Positions 46,630-58,169 of a DNA stretch of 64,000 nucleotides are shown piece after piece. The translations under genes and the position numbers were made by a program. Source of the stretch: Isoetes taiwanensis (lineage: Eukaryota; Streptophyta; Lycopodiopsida; Isoetales; Isoetaceae); assembly GCA_021234155.1 (NCBI GenBank), contig JAJEKV010000051.1, forward strand, positions 1,986,754-2,050,753. Direction: 5' to 3'. Each line of letters begins with the position of its first letter. Position 1 is the first letter of the stretch. The notes under the pieces were generated by a model. That model worked only from the letters and a program-made list of their open reading frames with translations. It made no database searches and was not told the origin of the DNA.

Positions 46630-49600
46630 CTATAAGTTCCTTCTCCGATTGAGTAGCAATCTGGCGGGATGAAAGAGCTTCTGCTTCTTGCTGTGTACCT
46701 GATGCTCTTGTGTCCCAACAGCCTCATCTTGGTCTGTTTCCATGTGCTGTTGGTCTGTTTCAATGTGATCTTTGTCTACTTCCATGTGCTCTACCCCCAA
46801 GTATTCAAACTTATGTTCGCCTGTCAAGAATGGCATGTACCCATCAAGCTTCTCATTAAGTGCACTTAATTTTTGGAAAGTGGGCTCGAGGGCTTCTATA
46901 CCTTTTTCCGTCGCTTCAAGCAAGCGCTTTGTTTCTTGCATTCTCTCCTCGTAGGACTTAGCATCGAGGTTTTCCAAAATGGTATCCAACCTTGATATAT
47001 ATGTGTTTTGGGTGATACTGATGTTGGGCGTAGCAGATCGCTCTGCATTCTCTCGCTTTCTCCCTCTTCTTGAGACCCGCACTTTTTGATCGCCATTTTT
47101 TCTCAAGCGTTTCCAAGAACGCCCCTCGAAACGGCACACTTTACCTAAACTTTTCGAAGGCCATGCTCTTTTGCCTTGCATAAGAGCGACCGCGAGAAGT
47201 CTGTCCCAAATTAAAAGAAATCCGTAACGCATAACCGTTCGTGGGCACCAGCTGTTCAACAATATGGTAGGCATACGAGGTTTTCAGCTGGCATTTCAAT
47301 ACAAGATCTCCTTCCATTGCCGCCCATTTGAATCTTGGTTTGCCTGTAAAAAGAGTCTGAAATTTCTTTTTTATCTTCTCATCGGCATCCTCATTACCTG
47401 TTAGCGGCATTGGAGGCAATGGTGTTGACTTAGGAGCCTTGATGTGTGGAGATAGGCGAAGCTCCAGCTCTGGTTGCACAGGTGCTACATGAACATCACT
47501 CCTGTTAATGCACATATGACTAATATAGTACTGATGTTCTTTCACCCTTCGTTTGCTCTCCCATCCCATTTCTTCATAAGAACCTAAAGATAGGTGGCCA
47601 CACCTCGAATTTGCTTCCGAATCGCATAAGCAATTGGGCAAATTCACAGAGCGCATGATAATAACCAAGTGATAAACTTTGGCAGTCGTCATCGTAGCTA
47701 TCCTTGTAAATAGGTCTGTGTATTTCTTGCAATCCCATACCTTGTTGATCCCTCGGATGTCCATAAATATCAATGTCGCATTCTCTGACACTTGGGAGGA
47801 AGTAGGGATGCCATCCTTTGTCACCGCTATGACAACATTTTTCTTTTCCTTTCTTTTCTAGCCTCTTCGGCTTTAGAATATTTCCGATTGGCTCGTAAAA
47901 GGCTACGTGTAGGTTACCTAGTGTATGATCCTTGTTATAGTTAGCCTTCACGCATCAGATCGGGATATCGATATATCCAAGATTCTCTTGCTCACCAAAT
48001 CGGGAAAAGCCCGAAGCAATTCCTCCCAACTATCGAAATCCTTTTGCAAAGAAATTTGTGGCATAAGATAAAATTTCGCCTCATAAAAGTGAGGGTTCTC
48101 CGGCGTCGGTTGCCCGTTGTTTGCAATCAAATCTCCCGCTATACCCTTTGCGCACCTTCAAATACGTCTTTGCCTTCTATAATCTCATCGATAGTCGACA
48201 CCTCGCATTCGACATACCTCGTAGCAACCGGAGCCGTCTTGTTAAAGAACTCTTTTCGATGGTTTGTCCGGAACTCACCATGGTCGTCGCCGAAGCTTAC
48301 GGTTCACCCACAACCGGCAACTTCCATTAGCTTCTTGAAAACCTTCTCATCCATAAAGATGAATTGTTTTTCATCTTTAAGTTCCCGCACTTTCAATGTG
48401 GTCGCTTGCAATTTCATGAAAATCCTGCGAGAAGCAAAGGTCATTAAGATCGCCGCGATGTTGGCGAAAGCGTAGTGAATAAATACCTTCCAAGCGAAAG
48501 TCGTGTAGCCGTTCCTATCGGTCCTTGTGGAGGACAGCCATAAGCCTTGTGCTGATGACGAAGTTGTTGCAGTTTTTCAATCAGTGGCTCTCTGTAGACG
48601 GTGTTTGCAATTACTTCGTTGCATTGAATACTCAACTCTATATATTCCTTGTCGGTGAGATTTCCATTCAAAGACTCTCGATCTTCTTCTAGCATATACT
48701 TTAGCAAATTCTAGTTGTTGCTCCCGTTTTTACCTAATCAGAACAAAGGAGTTGTGCCGCGCAAATACTGTGGTTGCCAGAAATAATGTAAAATCTCTTG
48801 CCCTTTAAATCCTCTGGATTGCTCCACGTCACCCTCCTCCTAAAAAATAGACAACCATCAAGTCAAATCTAAACGAGTGTTCAAAAGATAGAGGCTCGCT
48901 TACACCGTAATAGGGTCAAATGGCACGACGTCGCCAGTGTGAGGACCTCTGTTGGGTATGTCTTGAAGCTTTTGACCAGAGTTTGAACATGGTCATTTGA
49001 TCGCATTCGGTGTGTCAGGTTTGCCGGTGCAGGTTCACAATCAAAAATAGAAATCTTGGTAAACCAATTCACCCCTAAGGGGTAAAACCGTTTAAACTGT
49101 TCCAGCTTTTGAGTGGTTTGCTCTGCCATCTTCCTTTCCTCTTCCGGATTGAACTTTAACTCCACTGGAATGGCAGATGCGTGTGGCCATGGCAATGCTA
49201 GTCTAGAGGAGGCTTCCGTAATGTAGGAGGGGTTTGAGAACTGGCCGGGGCATGGACTATCGTCATTGTTCAGCATTCTAAGGTTAATTTTGAAAGGAGT
49301 AATTTTTTTTGGAATAAATCCACCAGATGTAGTGCTATCTGGGGCCTTTAAAGCAAGAGGAATAGTGGGGTTAATAATACCGGAGGCATTTATCGTGGAT
49401 AGTGGTTCTTCAACAACTATTTTTGATGCTGAAGGCTCTCCCAAAACAGCAATTGGCTTTACACTTTTTTTCTTGGCCACGGCCCTTAGCCATTTGGTGT
49501 CCATCACGGAGGGCATTTTCTCGTCCCGAACTGCTTTCAAAGCACAGCTCGGAGGCTTCTTGTCTGTGGACAAACCATTTCTGCATACCGAGAACCCTAC

Positions 49601-50472
49601 CAAGATGTCTCTGTTTCCCTTTATTCCTGACAAAGAGAGAGATTCATAGGATGGCAACACCCAGCCATAACCCTTAGCTGATGTTGGGACGTTTTTCCCT
49701 GTGGCTGGCTTGTTCATTTTGCTGGCTGTCATCAAAGGCGGATCATAATTGCGCCATTTGAGAATGTACTCAAGGAACTGCAATGCGTGTGTGTCCTCGA
49801 TGCTGCATATGATAGCATCTTGCACATTGTTCTTCGTGCCTTCCCACATTGCCACCACTATGCCAACTTGTTCAACGTCCTCAGGTTTCTTTCCAGTCCG
49901 CAGGAACAAGCACAGGTCCTTTCTGCGGTCACCTTTAATGTGTGGTATTGCTTGTGCAATCTCTATACACCATTTCCTTTCATTAGAAGGGGTTATAATA
50001 CGGATGGGTTCGACATCCGGTCCACGAAACAGAGCAAGTGCTGTAAACAAAAGCCTGTGGTGAGTGCCTGATAGGCTGCATAAAGTTGTGCAACGAAAAG
50101 TATAAACTACTCAAGAGAAACGCGACCGCGATCCTTCCAAGCAACTAAAATAGCACTCCACACTATCGCGGCCGCGATGTTGTGTAGCAGCTAAGCAGGG
50201 CAAGAAAACAATACCACTGCTCACGAACATCGCGGTCGCGATCCTAGTGAGCTACTATACTACTACTCATGAACATCGCGGTCGCGTTGTTGGGATGGTA
50301 GCAATGCAAGGCAAGAAAGAAAACCTATGCTCAGCAAGACCGTGGCCGCGATCTTGCTGAGCAGCTATAGTAATCAAAACATTACATGATCTAGTAGGCA
50401 AGATCGCGGCCGCGATCTTGCTGAGCTGAAATGTTAGAAATTACCTTCTCTGAGGGAGTCCTTAGGTGCCAT
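46630..50472 (-). pseudogene. Decayed multi-exon gene of unknown function, divergent partner of the 53.6-kb gene
   Basis: A short first exon (50472-50445, MAPKDSLRE) is followed by a 404-bp intron and a long exon from 50040 to about 48905. The splice joins in phase and gives MAPKDSLREALALFRGPDVE. The exon is hydrophilic with an acidic/Lys-rich segment. Near its end either an in-frame reading to a donor or, after a one-base shift, DIPNRGPHTGDVVPFDPIT continues. Further 3' I can follow GQEILHYFWQPQYLRG, then stops TGA and TAG, then DKEYIELSIQCNEVIANTVY, FASRRIFMKLQATTLKVREL, YEAKFYLMPQISLQKDFDSW, and an acidic tail (EHKFEYLGVEHMEVDKDHIE). Pieces change frame at least four times. A FMDIRGINKVWD motif followed by EFAQLLMRFGSKFEVW is faintly like the DPPY region of adenine methyltransferases, but this is weak. 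The family is unknown. Confidence 0.6.
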
Positions 50473-50639
50473 GGGATCGCGGGCGCCGGCTGTGTACGAA
50501 ATTCCTGTCGTTTTGGGGAGGTTCCGGAAGGCGCTGCAAACTCGAAGGCGCTAGGCGCTGAAGAAATCGCGGTCGCCGAAAACCTGAAAGATGTTTAGAG
50601 ATTGATGATTTTGAATTTATAGAGGAACGCGGCCGCGGA
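50119..50639. repeat. Palindromic 14-mers, central cluster (9 copies)
   Basis: Copies or one/two-base variants of ATCGCGGYCGCGAT start at 50119, 50165, 50229, 50275, 50339, 50403, 50476, 50566 and 50626. The first six lie 46-64 bp apart. Six lie inside intron 1 of the minus-strand gene, one overlaps its start codon region and two lie upstream. Several contain the GCGGCCGC octamer. This is striking in AT-rich DNA. Confidence 0.92.
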
Positions 50640-52167
50640 CTTTAATTGCCCGCCGGGCATAATGGTACGTGAAATTTCGTCCCAGCCATAATGGCGCCGT
50701 ACGTGCTGGCGCATTAATTACACGCCGGAAGTATTAATTACCGGCTGGCTGGCCGTATTTATTACTGGCCATAAATGCGTTCGTGCGAATATACCCGTCC
50801 GAAAAAGCAAGTAATCCGTACAAAAGGTCTTCATCGACTTGGACGTCCGCGTTCAATTTTCTCCCGTACTGTCAATTCATTAAATGGACCTGACACAAAA
50901 AGAAACTGGATTACGGATGGACAGTGACAGTAAATTTTGAATTCGATAACAAACATTTAAAGTGAAAGCGGGAAAAGCCAATTCAAATTTGATTGTTTTG
51001 GAAGATCTTGGAGACGCTCGAGCTGCGCCTAAGCTGTGCCAAGTTCTCTGAAGGATTTGCTGCAGAAGGCGCATCCATTGAAGGCGCTGACGAGGGCGCT
51101 GATAATCCGCTTGCACTGCGCCACTATACATTTGGATTTCTTCCACTGCATCGAATTTAGGGTTTCGGGCGAGGTAAAAGGCCTATTCTGATGCATATCT
51201 CTCAGTGAAGTGAACTCAAAGTTGATGTTGCAGTGAATTTCAATGATAACTACAACCTCCGAGTCTCTGCTGTTAGTTCATGATCAATAATAACTAAATC
51301 GTCCTTAAAGACTGTTTCCTTATAGGGTTCTCGGCATTCAATTGATTCTACACTAACATCACTATGTATTGTATGGATTGATAAGATACCTGCTGATACT
51401 TTGGATTAGAATATGTAAAAATAGATGTTCTAAGCAAACCTGTGCACTCTGGTGTGTTTATTATACAATGTTCACGTGTTTCAAGTATAACCATCATTCA
51501 ATTAAATTGGGATTATGTCTGGTCCAAAATCGCGCCGAATAGGCTTATTATAGGCCATTTTAGCTATATAATCATGTGTTGAATTTGATGAAACTTGTAA
51601 AATACGATGGAATTTAACCTAAAAAATTTATGTTTTGGCAACATAAAAACCTAAAAAATTGCATATTTTAAACACAATTATCCGCAACCGCGAAATTTGT
51701 AGAGTAAAATAACAAGTATATTTGAATAACTAACTGCAAGCAAGTCCTTATTTTCGAAATGAAAATCGCTTTGGGCGCGATTTTGTGGACATAAACATAC
51801 TACATTTATGCATTCAACTCAAATATTTATACAAACAATAAAATTTATGTCCTACAAAATGGTCAAAAACAGACGATTTTTCAAACGTGAAGAGTCTTTA
51901 TAATGCTCCTGATGCGATTTTATCCCCGCCCAAAATACTTAAAATGTCCTACAAAATAGTTAAAAAAAACCAGTTTTAGAGAAAAATAATAACAAAAACA
52001 TCCTACAAAACAGTTAAAAGAACAACTTTTTATGGAAAAAGTAAATACAAAATCGGCGCCACAGGCGATTTAACAAGGACAATCACTCTCAAATGTCCTT
52101 AAAATGTCCAAAATGACAAAAATAAGGAATAGGCTAACCTCAAATCGCCAGCGGTGCTTTCATTTTC

Positions 52168-52203
<36 letters not shown>

Positions 52204-53276
52204 CACCAGACTTCTCTCCTCAAATCGCCACCAGGCGATTTCAACTATGGGCTCTTCACAAAACCCCGCAACATCACGAAATTGAGCAAATTTTAATCCT
52301 GCAACATCACGAAATTTAGCAAATTTCCTGCTTTGATCTTGAAATTAGCAGCTGTAACACTTCAAAGTAGGTCGGATTTGACAGTTAGATCATGCCCAAC
52401 CCCAAAGCCCCTTCAATAATTGTGATTTTGAGCATTTTTTGGCTGATTCAACATCGAATTTGTATTGCAAAAAGCAACCGTGAATCAAGTCAAAATTACA
52501 AGGGCTTCTCTCCGAAGAATGCGACTATTACCATCCCCAAGTCTACCTAGCAATAACAGAGTAATATCTAGAAGAGATAACGATGAGATATTGGTAGTAT
52601 ACCTAGCAATATCCGGAAGAGATAACCGAGTATTGTATTGTTAAGTCCTCGGGTGTGGCTCCAAGTGCTTCATCCACCAGTGTTCCATCCGCCAGTGCTC
52701 CAAGCGCTCCACCTGTTACAGTTCGATGTGGAAAAGCTCGATGGAAAACCCTGTGGAAAAGCTCGATGTGGAAAGCCTGTGGCGTGGACCTCTTTGTTGA
52801 GAAACGAAGAAACACAAAATAAAAAGGCGGAGCAACTAAAAGCGAAGAGGGAGTAAAAGAAAAGGGACGGGCGGGAATTTAGAGGAGGGAAAAAAAATAA
52901 GGAGAGGGAGCAAAAGAATAGGAGACGAAAAAAAGGGGGGAAAACGGACGGGCGGGAATCTGAAAATTGAAAATTGAAAACGAAAACAAGAAAGGCGGAT
53001 GGAGAGAAAAAACAAAAAAATGGCGGACGGGGAATAAAAAACAAAAAAAACGCGGACGGAAAAAAGTACCAAAATTAAGACATATTCTCAATTTTTTTGA
53101 ATGATGGTTGAATATGCTTTCTTTCTCCATGTGTTAGATACAAAACACTGTTTTTATGACACTGCAGCTTCTGACGGGTCCTTCGCTACAAGTATATATT
53201 GACGCCACCATTTCATGTGAGGTATGAGTAATGCTTTAGTCTGGAAGTCAATCGTTTAACTATTGTGCTCGACGAG
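50640..53276. other. Intergenic region between the divergent genes
   Basis: Holds no gene that I can support. It contains imperfect repeats of an ATGTCCTACAAAA..GTTAAAA unit (about 51850-52030), a T34 run at 52170-52203, and a strongly purine-rich plus strand at about 52800-53070 in which a GGACGGGCGGGAAT-like motif recurs about five times. CAGGCGATTT/AAATCGCC motifs also recur at 52060-52240. Confidence 0.6.
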
Positions 53277-53567
53277 ATCGCGGTCGCGATATCTTCAACC
53301 ATCTACACTTGCTATTTACTAAAGAACTCTCAGCTATCGATAACTAGGAGTTGAAACCACTTGCTAACCTCGACATGTGCTTTGCACATGAGTTCTTATC
53401 TAAACAGCTAGTGTGAATGCTTGCAAAAAGCGCGACCGCGTTCTTGCCAATGCTCGATAAGATCGCGGTGGCGAAAGTCCTAAACATTTTTTAATCTCTC
53501 AGTTGTCGTTTTCTAGTAGAACTTTATGATCACAGTTCTTTTTGCTTACGAGGATCGCGGCCGCGAT
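53277..53567. repeat. Palindromic 14-mers, right cluster (4 copies)
   Basis: Copies start at 53277 (ATCGCGGTCGCGAT), 53429 (variant), 53462 (variant) and 53554 (ATCGCGGCCGCGAT). They occupy the 310 bp immediately upstream of the start codon at 53591. Confidence 0.92.
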
Positions 53568-53590
53568 ATTCACGACCTCTTGTTTGCAGG

Positions 53591-56500
53591 ATGGCAGATG
53601 TAATTCCGCTATATGTGCTGGGGAAAAAGGTGGCAGAGGGAAGAGTCCACAATTTCGAGCGCCATCACAATTCGATTGTCCCGGAGGGTATGGTGGTTGT
53701 TTCAATTGTGAATGTTTTGGATGGACAGTTGCCGCTACCAATTCACGAGCTGGAAATAGAAACAATTGGTGAAGCTGTGGGGACTTTTGTGTTGTGGTAC
53801 AAGAAGGACATTGCTGGTCAACTTGTGATAGAGGAGGAAGCTTGCACCCCACCAGGACAGATTAAACGCATAAACTGGCAGGACAGAGGCAACGAGGGAT
53901 TAGCCAGTAATGAGACGAATCATGTGCAAGGGCTTTCTAGAGATGAGTTAGTTGAGAAGGCATGCACACTCATGCATGAATGCTGCCACATGGCTTACGG
54001 CTATGGTGTTATCGTTTTTGCCGATCTAAACCATGATGTGGCTGACGTGAAGTTAGGGGAAGGCTCGATAGCTGCTACTATCATGAGCATATTTCCAATG
54101 CCCGAAAAGGTCTCTATGCGCTGCCAAGCCTGTGCAGAAATGCCCCAACTGCATGACCTTGTGAGATGGCCCATAGCCTTCGTGCTCGTTGATAACATTC
54201 CAGTTTCTACTCTCGTGGTTGCAGTGAAGGAGAAGGATGTGGAGAATGAACCTTACTCCATTAGACCCGAAATTGGCATCACCAAAAAGAGACCTTACCG
54301 CATGGTCAATCAGAGACCCAAGACACGTCCAGCACAGACCAAATGTGAAAGAAAAACTAGTGCTGAGGCTATTCTAGACTTCAGGTCATCACTGTGCTGC
54401 ATGAAACGATGCTGTGCAAATTTTTCATCCAAGGAGATAGCTTGCATGAGAACCTTTTACTGGAACATGAAGTCCTCGGAGCGCACAACCTTTGCATATA
54501 ACATGCTAGATCTTTGCTCTGAAAATGGTGTAGTCCGCAACCTGATGTTGAATAACAAATAGGTGTGCGTGAAAGCATGGCATAAAGCCTATGGCATACC
54601 CATTTCCACTTTTTACAAGTGGAAGAAGCTCTTCAATGACGGCCACAGAATTGCTGAGCACGGAAATACTGGGTCTAAGAAACCAAGGTCTCATACTTTG
54701 GCTGGGAATGCTGTGCTATCTATGTTCATAGATGAAAACGCTGAGACGATGCCACACCGCTCGAAAATTACGAGTGAGGGTAGCAGACAAAATGTTAAGA
54801 GGCTACCTTCAGTCTTGACTAAGAAGGATATACACCAAGAAGTAGATATTACTGTTACAGAGATGACAGGCAAGCATATCTCTCCTTTGTCCTTTCTGTC
54901 TGCTTGGAAAGAGAATCATTCAGAGGTAGCAATAGCTAAGAGGATAGCATTTTCTAAGTGTAACACCTGTATTGTCATAAAGGAAAAGCTTGCTAAGACC
55001 AGAGATCCAAATGAAAGAAGGGTACTTGCAATAGAGAGAAAATCGCATATGACGGCCCAGATTTCTTGCAGGAGCCTTTACTGGTCCTGGAGAGCTTTGT
55101 CTCATAGATCTCCTGAGCACGCTTTAACCATTATACATGATAAGATGGATCAGAATAAGACCATGGTCCCTCGTCTAGAGAAGCTAGCAAAGTCTGTATG
55201 GAGGGGTGAACGACTGAAGGTCAGTGTCACAGGTGCTCTCATGCACGGCCATGGTATAGGTGCCTTGGGCCACTTCTCACTGGACCTCTGGCCTGATGAT
55301 TCTAATTTTCATGTGGGATCCTTGAATCATACCTTGAAGACACGGGAGAATAAATCTGAGGATAATTGGGGCCATTTGAGAGATACAGATCGTCCTGAAA
55401 GCAGCTGGGGTGCAGCAATTTTAAACACAGATACCCTTAGGACAAAAATGATAAATGGCAGTAGAAATGATTTTATGCCTCCTATCAAAGGCCCCATGGT
55501 ACCGAACAAGTTGCCTAGGAGGCTTTACTTGCAGCTAGATAATTGCTCAGGTCAGAATAAGAATAGATATCTTTTCTCTTACATGTCATACTTGGTTTGG
55601 TTAGGTGTCTTTGATCAAGTGCAGCTGGGATTCATGATGGTTGGACACACTCACGATGACATAGATGCCCTCTTTGGAAACTACTCTACTCTAATGAGAA
55701 GATCAGATGCATTGACTATTCCAGAGCTTATGCAACTCTTCAGGCAGTGTAGTTCAAAGGCTCCTTCACCTTACCTTGTGTCAGAGGTTCCTAATTGGAA
55801 GGAATTCGTGAAAGGTTTTATCCCTGATAAGAAGGACCGTTTATGTGGTCACTTGGAACCTCTACTCTTCAAGTTTTGCATGAAGGATGGATGGCCACTA
55901 ATGTTCTACAAGATGAGGCCAGGGCATAGGGAGTGGCTCCCTGAGAAGGGAATCAGAATGTGGAAGGAGGATGCCCAAGGTTTACCTATGATTCCGAGAG
56001 GGTCACCTAAGGTCGTGCAGCCATATGGGAGCTTGAAAGATATAGGTGCATTGAGTGCTTCTATTGCCAAGTACATGATGCACTGGGCAGCTATTTCTAG
56101 AGCCGGCGATAACTCATGGTCCAACACATATATGAATGAAGTTATTGACTACCGGTCCACCTTGCTGCGAGTGCTTGGGGACGTGCAGCCCGGTAGAGCT
56201 GTCATTCAGGATTTCTGGCCCAGCACCAGGCAAAGTGCATTGGAAGAACCCGAAAAAGTGTTTGTGGATGAGCACATTGAAGCATCTCATTACGTTGGGC
56301 CTTTCTCGGGTAGACCCAAGAACCCAGTTGAAATATTCGACTCTTACCAAGATGTCAAGAAAGGAATGCTCTTGCTAATCAGACCACATGATAACTGCCC
56401 GACGTGGATGGCTTTTGCCGAAGAGGACCCAATAGAGGACCCTAATCTCCCATATTATGAAGAGGTGTTTGTCTCTTGGTTTGAGCCTGTTGCCAGAAAG

Positions 56501-56713
56501 GGAACCTCATATGCAATGCAGTATAGGGATTGCTGGAGCAAGAATTGGAGACCCAATCCTAATGACCCGCCACGCTACCAACATTTGAAAACAATAGACT
56601 ATGGTTGGGCCGTAGAGACCAGGCCGTTGTCAGTGGTGATCCCCAGTAGTGTGGGGGCTCAGTTACAAGAATTAGTGGCTAAAGAAGCTAACGACGATGA
56701 TGAGAACTCTTGA
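53591..56713 (+). CDS. DUF7869/DDE-like putative transposase, ORF with one in-frame TAG
   Basis: One frame runs 1,041 codons from ATG 53591 to TGA 56711-56713, interrupted only by TAG at 54560-54562 (codon 324). Order of parts: an unrecognised N-terminal ~200 residues; a Cys-rich stretch (SSLCCMKRCCANFSSKE) at about 260-280; an HTH-like IPISTFYKWKKLF just after the stop; a CxxC (FSKCNTC); then an RNase-H/DDE-like core with HFSLDLWPDD (~562), LQLDNCSGQNKNRYLFS (~649) and MVGHTHDDIDALFG (~685); then a C-terminal region with FVSWFEPV. The D-N-GQNKNR and GHTH-D-D pair is the pattern of the DUF7869-type proteins I know from plants and protists, whose function is undetermined. A transposase role is inferred. 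The TAG could be CAG decay, readthrough or a small spliced piece. Palindromic 14-mers fill its promoter region. Confidence 0.78.
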
Positions 56714-56851
56714 GGTACGCAATGCTCTTTTACATAATTACTATATCATACATAACATGCAAGTTACAACAGACTAGTTATTATTCATTACGCTCTGCGT
56801 TTTTCATCTCAACACAAGAGCTCTTACACTATACAATGCTAAACAAGTGAT

Positions 56852-57094
56852 TCATTCATCTTCAGGATCTGTAGTAGTGATCCCTGATATCTCATAGCTC
56901 ATTCGCTCAGGAAGCCAAATCAGATGGATCATAACACGAATTGACGCAGGGCAACGAATCTCAGCGCCCAAAGCTTTTCTTCGCAAGTAGGGATCAAGAA
57001 GAAGATGCCTGTCTAGGCAACCAACAAGATCAGAGTGGCTCATTGAGCACTTGATCGCCTCGATGTGGTGAATGGATGAAGGCAAAAAATCCAT
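56852..57094 (-). CDS. Small acidic-tail protein, paralogue 1 (unknown family)
   Basis: An 80-residue protein, MDFLPSSIHHIEAIKCSM ... IHLIWLPERMSYEISG ... DPEDE. It aligns without gaps to the frame at 57757-57516: HI.xIKC..S..DL, LDP.L..KA, IRV..H..WLP....YE...IT, ending DE. The gene is preceded by a CTATAAAAG TATA box and a leader of about 40 nt, so it looks like a real transcription unit. Its function is not recognised. It lies convergent to the 53.6-kb gene. Confidence 0.6.
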   Translation of the reverse strand: MDFLPSSIHHIEAIKCSMSHSDLVGCLDRHLLLDPYLRRKALGAEIRCPASIRVMIHLIWLPERMSYEISGITTTDPEDE

Positions 57095-57126
57095 GGGAGA
57101 AGAATGAACTTTAGCCCCGAAGTGAG

Positions 57127-57136
57127 AAGCTTTTAT
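57127..57136 (-). promoter_or_regulatory. TATA box of small gene 1
   Basis: The minus strand reads CTATAAAAGC about 40 nt before the ATG at 57094. The surrounding ~70 bp (TTATTGAGGTGAATTATTGG upstream on the plus strand) is duplicated at 57790-57860. Confidence 0.65.
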
Positions 57137-57515
57137 AGTGAAGTAGAATTATTGAGGTGAATTATTGGGGTAGACTTCAGCGCCATTATTGCTCGTGTAT
57201 AAGACTGTCGTATAAATACAAGTATAATACATCTTTCGTATGGATATATGTATGCTTTTAAAATGTGTGCTTGAGTAATTCAGGTGTGGTTGAAATTAGG
57301 AACTGCTTGCAGATATACTGGAAGTCGAAGAGCACACCCTTACACTACATTCAGGTATCATACATCAAACAATATTCATTGTGGTATTACATCCTTACAT
57401 AGTTTATAGGTGCTCATAAGATTATTATATCATAAACGAATACAGTAGTCATCACTGATAACATTGATTGTAATACATACCTCATAGGTACTCATACATC
57501 ACTGATAACATTGAT

Positions 57516-57757
57516 TCACTCATCATCAACATCAAAGCTCGTGATGCTATTCAGCTCATAGATCTCCTGATCAGGAAGCCAGTAAATGTGGACTTTAACA
57601 CGAATGAGCTTCCTGCAAGCACTAGCAGGACCATCAGCCTTAGATTGGAGCCATGGATCAAGATTAACACCATTTCTTGCGCATTCATTCAGATCGTTGT
57701 AGCTCAAGTAGCACTTGAAAGATCAGATGTGCTCTGGACGAGGCATCGAGGAAGCCA
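57516..57757 (-). pseudogene. Small protein paralogue 2, one in-frame stop
   Basis: Starting at 57757 the frame reads MASSMPRPEHI, TGA, SFKCYLSYNDLNECARNG, ... WLPDQEIYELNSITSF, DVDDE and TGA. It is colinear with paralogue 1, with the stop falling at one variable position (probably CGA to TGA). If translation began at the internal Met (57707) it would lack the first 17 residues. Promoter and leader match paralogue 1. Confidence 0.6.
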
Positions 57758-57787
57758 TGGAAGATGAATGATCTCTACCCCCGAGTC

Positions 57788-57797
57788 GAGCTGTTTT
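57788..57797 (-). promoter_or_regulatory. TATA box of small gene 2
   Basis: The minus strand reads ACTATAAAAAC about 35-40 nt before the ATG at 57757. The leader is the same as in paralogue 1. Confidence 0.6.
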
Positions 57798-58035
57798 TAT
57801 AGTGAAGTGAAATTATTGATGTGAATTATTGGTGTAGAATGTAGGGCCATTATTGGGCTTCTACAAGTATCATGTACACGTACAAGTATAACACATAATT
57901 TGTATGTATATGTGTATGTTAATTACCTCATGTTTGTTGGGCTCGAGAACTAGGTGAAAGTATTCGTGCTTGAGCAAATAAGGTGTGCTTAAAATTCTCA
58001 AAATTGCGTTATTTTATCCAATTAACGAAATCATG
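57798..58035. other. Spacer
   Basis: Duplicated promoter-upstream sequence followed by AT-rich DNA; nothing else was seen. Confidence 0.45.
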
Positions 58036-58155
58036 CTTCATAAACCCTAAAACCTTTTAGGTTTTTGGGCTAACAGCGGGTTGGGGACCTTCCGGAGGTC
58101 ATTTCGAGCTTTGGAGGGCAGAAGTCAGTCTCAGAGCTCAAGTGGAGCTTGCCTA
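58036..58155 (+). repeat. Partial R/U5-like fragment duplicated from the LTR
   Basis: TAAACCCTAAAACCTTTTAGG through GGAGGGCAGAAG and CAGTCTCAGAGCT recurs at 58640-58740, inside the LTR-like segment downstream of its TATA box. It could be the end of another, older LTR. Confidence 0.7.
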
Positions 58156-58169
58156 CATAATATATAAGG

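Noticed and set aside
52670-53130. Phe/Pro-rich minus-strand frames that look like membrane proteins
   Set aside because: They are simply translations of the opposite strand of a purine-rich low-complexity tract.
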